Of a stretch of DNA of 64,000 nucleotides, positions 59,318 through 64,000 are shown piece by piece (position 1 is the stretch's first letter; every line of letters begins with the position of its first letter). Below the pieces are notes generated by a model. That model was not told the DNA's origin. It saw only the letters and a program-made list of their open reading frames with translations, and searched no databases. Both the position numbers and the translations under genes were made by a program. The stretch covers positions 270,205 to 334,204 of the forward strand of contig NW_001799627.1 of assembly GCF_000165425.1 (NCBI RefSeq). The letters run 5' to 3'. The DNA comes from Paramecium tetraurelia. Lineage: Eukaryota; Ciliophora; Oligohymenophorea; Peniculida; Parameciidae.

Positions 59318-60598
59318 ATGTTAGAAAATATGCTGTCACCAAAAAATATCCAATCATAAAGTAAGTAGTCTCCCAAAAAAATAATAAACGACTTCGAATA
59401 TCGATTAGAAGACTGTCTCGGCTAAGGAGAATACAGTTCTGTGTTTAAAGGCCAGGACAGAAGGTCTGGATAGGAAGTTGCAATCAAAGTAATTGAGAAT
59501 GTCACAATATGATTAGGTTATAGAGAATTCCAGGTTGAACTCGAATTTCTCAAGACAGATGTTGAATAATGAAATTGAGTCTCTGAAGAAACTCAAATCA
59601 CCTTACATCTTACAGTATATCAATTACATTTACACTCCAAACAATCAATACATCATAACTGAATACTGCAACGAAGGAGAATTGAGATTTGTCAAGAATC
59701 GATCGGATTAATAGTTGTTAAGAATTTTCCATCAACTACTGTAGGCTTTGAAGGAACTGAAATCTAAGAGTAATTATAATCCCAAATCAATAGATATAAT
59801 ACACAGAGACATCAAACCTCCAAATATCATGATGCACGACTGTATACCTAAGCTTGCCGATTTCGGGTTTAGTGCTAATATAAATTATTTGGAGTTATAA
59901 AAATCATCATTTGGCACACCACTCTATATGGCTCCAGAATCTTTGCTCAACGATATGTACAGTTTCTAGTCTGATGTTTGGTCGGTCGGAATTACTATGC
60001 ATGAACTCATTTATGGGAATGTTCCCTTTTACCATGACAAAGAATCTGAATTAAAGAAAATCCTCCAAAATTATGTCAATAATCCAATGTTGATAATGCC
60101 TAAGTCAATATTCATTCCATTGCTTAAAGGGATGCTTGATCCAAATCCTAATACTAGGTTGACCGTAGAATAATTGTTATCAATGATTACGACAGATTAG
60201 AATACTTAAAATATTTCTCAATCTGGATTCAACTTTTTAAGCAATTTTGCATAAACCTTATAACATTTTGAGTCTAAGGTCGATGATACATGTCTTCGCT
60301 GGGCAATTCTGAAGATCCTATCGACAAAATTCAAAATGAATGCAAATGCTCAATACTTAATAAATCAATAAATCAATTCGCTTATATAGTAATTTCCATA
60401 ATGATTATTAGAGAACAGAACATGATTGAGCTGATAAATTCAAAATCAGATGCATGTATTTCATTTAAATTATCATATTTAGAATTTGTTCATTTACTTC
60501 GTTAAATTTTGTAATAAAGAGTTCATTGTTAACAATACAAACCTATTGTGTAGGATTTACTCCAATGCGATGCTATATTATTTCACTTATTTAAATGA
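59318..60598 (+). CDS. ULK/ATG1-like Ser/Thr kinase
   Basis: Three exons (28- and 23-nt introns) give 409 aa. The kinase starts near residue 25: LGQGEYSSVFKG, VAIKVIENS with the catalytic Lys, YIITEYCNEGELRF, IIHRDIKPPNIMM, LADFGFSA, FGTPLYMAPESL, DVWSVGITMHELIYGNVPF. All catalytic residues are intact. The closest type by eye is the ULK/ATG1 group, kinases that start autophagy or act in cilia. The C-terminal 110 residues are helical (CSILNKSINQFAYIVISIMI), in the place where ATG1 kinases have their MIT-like region. An internal ATG at 59330 is also possible as start. Confidence 0.8.
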
Positions 60599-60763
60599 AT
60601 TGTCTTATTTATGTGTTATTTATAATCATTATAAGTTAAATGATTTTTGACTCTGATAGTTACATCATCTGTTATCGCAACTTAAAGTTATGGAAAAACT
60701 TGATGGAACTTAAGATTCATTTACAATTTTTATATATTACATAACAAAATAGAAATACATATA

Positions 60764-61614
60764 TCAATTTTTGAGGGGATTTTTATGATTAAGAAAGCCA
60801 GTAAGTTTGTAATTTAGGATGGGCACTTTTAAGTTGATAATATCTTCTGGTATGAGTCCGCATTCATATTTATCGGCATTGTTTATTGGGGAGGGTTAAG
60901 ATTCATCTTCTTCGTGGATTACCTATGGAGATTGCAATGAAATTTTGGGATTTGTTGCAATGGAAATTTGACTGGACGAACCTTGGTTTGAGTCTTAAAA
61001 CTTTTAGTGATTTAAAATATTTAAATCTGATTTTGATTTAATAGTTTTAGTTGATTCTGCGATAATGCTTTCAGCCTTGTTGGTAGGTTTTGTTTTTGAG
61101 GTTTGCTTTAAGTTGGATTTCTTGATTTGATTTGAGTCAGGAGACAGTAAATTGCTGTTTTATTAAATACTGATTTTCGATTGTGATGTGACATTTGATT
61201 TATTGGTCTTGTCGTCTGTCAATTAGATTTTGCTGATTTGCTCTTTCTTTTAGGGAGGGTTGGCTTTGGCTGTCTGAGCTGCTTGGGGTTTTGGTTTGTT
61301 GTCCTGAGGAGTTTTGACTTCAATTACACCACATTTATATTGCTCTAGGGAGGAGAGCACTGAGGGTTAGTGTCTGTGTATGGATGCATTGAATAGAATC
61401 TGGGTTAAAAATGAATGGGCGTACATTTTCTAAGTCTTTGCCCTTGAATGTTTAGAGAGAGAACCTTCCTCCAGGGTGATCATCTACGAAATGTGTTAGA
61501 TCATAGACATTGTTGCGATAAGCGTACAGAAATCTTATTCAAAACTGGATACTACCTATCAGATCTGGCACTCTCTTGTTGCATCTAGGCTAATGAAGAG
61601 TACTTTTTTAACAT
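60764..61614 (-). CDS. Cytochrome b5-domain protein
   Basis: Three exons (22- and 25-nt introns) encode 267 aa. The b5 domain lies at about residues 20-90: NNVYDLTHFVDDHPGGRFSL with the first haem-binding His, and ASIHRHQPSVLSSLEQYKCG with the second; HPGG and the following spacing fit the family. The remaining 180 residues are polar, Lys/Ser/Gln/Pro-rich and probably disordered, with no membrane anchor. A soluble b5 module with a long tail suggests a dedicated electron donor or haem-binding adaptor. The stop is 165 bp from the convergent kinase. Confidence 0.85.
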
Positions 61615-61733
61615 AAAATATAAATTTAATAATAATCCCTTTGATTTAGCTTTTTGAGTGTGATATATTTTGATAAATTTAATAAACTTGTTTTGTGTTA
61701 TGTAATAATAATAATTATACATAATATTTAATA

Positions 61734-64000
61734 ATGAATGACTTATATGGAAGAAGTGCAAGCATTATGGAATCCCAATAGAAATTAGAGTTGTTCATCA
61801 GTTGTCGTGGATTGGCAAACATGGACACCTTTTCAAAATAGCGATCCCTACGTGATAATGTATGTGAAAAGAAATAACCAATGGTCAGAAAGTGGGAAGA
61901 ACAGAAATCATTTAAGACAACTTGAATCCAAACTTTGCCAAAACATTTATAATTGAATATTACTTTGAATGCTAATAGCCACTTAAGTTTGTATGCAATG
62001 ACGACGATGGAAATGGAAAATTCGATGTAGATTCTTAAATTAGACATTTAGTTTATTGGAAGTGCCGAAACTACACTAGCCAATATAGCAGGAGCCAGGG
62101 ATCAATTATTGATGTTAAATTTAAGCAATGGACATAAGAAAACAGGAGTGCTTGTAGTCAGAGCAGATTAGGTTAGAATGATAAATGATAAAATCATCAT
62201 GTAAATAAGTACTATCTAAATATTACATTCAATTTAGGTGCTGATAACATACCAAACACAAGGTTTTTACCTTGGCATACCACATCCCCCTTTTTCAGAC
62301 TCTATCGAATAAGGAAGGATACTAATTAATAACTCTTAGTTTATGAGAGTGAACCTCTTAAAAGCACTTTAAAACCAGTCTGGAAGAGAGTGGATATATA
62401 ATCTTAGAAATTATGCAATGGAGATTATTATATGCCTATCAAAATTGAAGTTTGGGATTACAGAAGCTCTGGAAATCATGAGCATATTTGTTCTACTGAA
62501 TTTTCAGTAGATGAATTATAAGGAAAGCCGATGTTTAAAAAAATATTATTTGATAAAAACAAAAAGCAATCCGGTCAAATTTGTTTCAATGAAGTAACAA
62601 TCTATATTAACTAAATTCTAGTTTAAATTAATTGAAAAACCTAGTTTCTTAGACTATTTGTAAAGTGGAACTTAAATCAACTTAATTGCTGCCATTGATT
62701 TCACAGCCTCCAATCAATCTCCTAAAAATCCCAGTTCACTTCATTATATTGATGATTAATATCATAGAATGAACCAATATCAATAAGCACTATTGTCTGT
62801 TGGAGAAATCCTATTGAATTATGATCACGACAAAAAAGTACCAATCTTTGGCTTTGGATGTAAACCAAGACTCCACAATTTGAACACCCCTTAGACTCTG
62901 CATTGCTTCCCTTTAAATGGGAATCCTCAAGATCCAGAAGTATTGCAGATGGATGGAATTATGCAAGCCTATAATTATGCAGTGAGGAATGTTCAATTTG
63001 ATGGTCCCACCTATTTCAATCCGATCATCCAAGAATCCATGAGAATAGCATAGACTTGTAAAGACATGGCTTCTAATACATACTTTGTATTATTTATTTT
63101 AACTGATGGAGAAATTCATGATATGAAGGTATATTTTAATCTCAAAATCTTATAGCAAACTATTGATTCCATCGTAGCATCCTCTCATCTTCCATTATCT
63201 ATTATAATTGTTGGAGTTGGAGATGCAGACTTCACCAATATGTCTATTTTGGATGATGATGATGGCAATCTACATGATTCCTTTGGAAGGAGAACTTAAA
63301 GAGATTTGGTCTAATTTGTACCATTCAATTAATTTAAAAATAATCCAGAACTCTTAGCCAAAAATGTCTTACAAGAATTGCCAGATCAATTAGTTAATTA
63401 CATGCTCCTGGTCGGTAGAAAGCCTGGACCCAAAAATTGTAATATTTATCATCTATTCTCTTTAGTAATTAATTTAGGATAATTTGATGTCAATTAATAT
63501 TCATAGCAATATGGCTTATAATAGTAGATTATGCAACCCAATTAATTACCATAATAGTAATAATCAGTACCTTAAATCCCTCAATAATCATCCTTTACCA
63601 ACATACCACCACCACAGTAATTTTAATAACCTCCACCTCCATAGCAATATTAGCAACCACCTCCTCCATAGTAATATTAATAACCACCTCCCCCATATAC
63701 TTAACCTTAATAAATATACCAGCCACAATAGCCGCCTTATCCTTCATAATAATTAAGTTAATATCCTAACCAATAACAATCAACCTATCCTTAATAATAA
63801 TAAATGTACCCTCCTCCTAATTATTAATAGTAATAATAAGGATATCCCCCCTAATAAGCTGGATTCTAATCTAAATTTATCTAAGGACTTGCCAACACTA
63901 ATTTCTTAGGATAACATATTAATGATGCTTAATAATAGTAACTCAATCAACAGATGCCCCAATTTTAGTATCCCCCTTAAGAACCAGAGAACCCTATAGG
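61734..64000 (+). CDS. Copine (C2-C2-vWA), runs off the window
   Basis: At least six exons; the 3' end is outside the window. C2A: KLELFISCRGLANMDTF, DPYVIMY, VGRTEIIQDNLNPNF. C2B: ADNIPNTRFLPWHTTSPFF, KIEVWDYRSSGNHE. The vWA/copine domain starts FLDYLQSGTQINLIAAIDFT, with the MIDAS-type DFTASN, and includes ILTDGEIHDM and SIIIVGVGDADF. Copines bind phospholipid with Ca2+ and recruit partners to membranes. After residue 500 a long Pro/Gln/Tyr-rich tail follows. In C2A two single extra bases (near 61839 and 61891) break the frame relative to the conserved protein; a 25-nt GT...AG intron at 61864-61888 could absorb the second. These may be base-call errors or early decay. Confidence 0.85.
63484..64000 (+). 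repeat. Pro/Gln-rich repeats in the copine tail
   Basis: Short imperfect repeats of QYQQPPPPQ type and runs of Gln (mostly TAA/TAG) encode a prion-like tail, for example PPQQYQQPPPPQQYQQPPPP. The low-complexity DNA (cctcctccatag and related units) continues to the window end. Confidence 0.8.

Noticed and set aside
63484-63756. 90-aa His/Asn-rich ORF
   Set aside because: It is a frame-shifted reading of the Pro/Gln-rich copine tail.
1-64000. Micronuclear (germline) origin of the sequence
   Set aside because: A germline window of this size should be interrupted by dozens of short TA-bounded sequences; only one candidate was seen, in aldolase, so the DNA is macronuclear.
1-64000. Transposons, retroelements, viral copies or CRISPR
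   Set aside because: No reverse transcriptase, integrase, transposase, capsid-like frame, terminal repeats or spaced direct repeats were recognised on either strand.

Overview
The window is macronuclear-type DNA of a ciliate, almost certainly a Paramecium. Its genes read through only if TAA and TAG mean glutamine and TGA is the sole stop, and they are interrupted by about 75 tiny introns (my count), nearly all 19-31 nt with GT...AG ends. Base composition is very AT-rich and neighbouring genes are often 8-60 bp apart. Gene models were built by hand; for the complete models the spliced length divides by three and ends at TGA.

Left part (1-28.6 kb): a partial RVxF-bearing protein, a small membrane protein, a MutS homologue of the meiotic MSH5 type, a 7TM protein, mitochondrial initiation factor 3, a FAM227-domain protein, an STK32-like kinase, an assembly gap, a sugar transporter, a PP2C-like protein lacking its metal-binding aspartates, a coiled-coil protein, a TBC Rab-GAP, PRPP synthetase, a 993-aa Gln/Asn-rich protein, a small soluble protein, a two-TM protein, fructose-bisphosphate aldolase, aspartate aminotransferase and tRNA-Trp(CCA).

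Middle part (28.6-48.5 kb): one large TmcB/PAS-type membrane protein, then a gene-poor island of decayed genes (a kinase pseudogene and several minus-strand remnants). Inside it lies a tandem segmental duplication: a truncated copy with an assembly gap at 38 kb, and the long 1821-aa coiled-coil gene at 42.1-47.9 kb.

Right part (48.5-64 kb): very compact and well preserved. It holds a PH-like/kinase gene, an FHA-BRCT protein resembling nibrin (NBS1), a CAAX-type intramembrane protease, F-actin capping protein beta, a possible papain-like protein, a GPCR-like 7TM protein, a small secreted Cys-rich protein divergent from ribosome biogenesis factor RRS1, a ubiquitin-like protein, two small proteins, a MATE transporter, a ULK/ATG1-like kinase, a cytochrome b5 protein and a copine with a Pro/Gln-rich tail that runs off the end.

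There is no operon logic; the genes are unrelated housekeeping, signalling and meiotic/DNA-repair functions packed on both strands. No virus, transposon, CRISPR array or rRNA was recognised. The most unusual items are the recent duplication with a truncated sister copy, a 26-nt TA-flanked insertion in aldolase that is not a normal intron, the apparently dead PP2C, the NBS1 candidate and the Cys-rich secreted protein.
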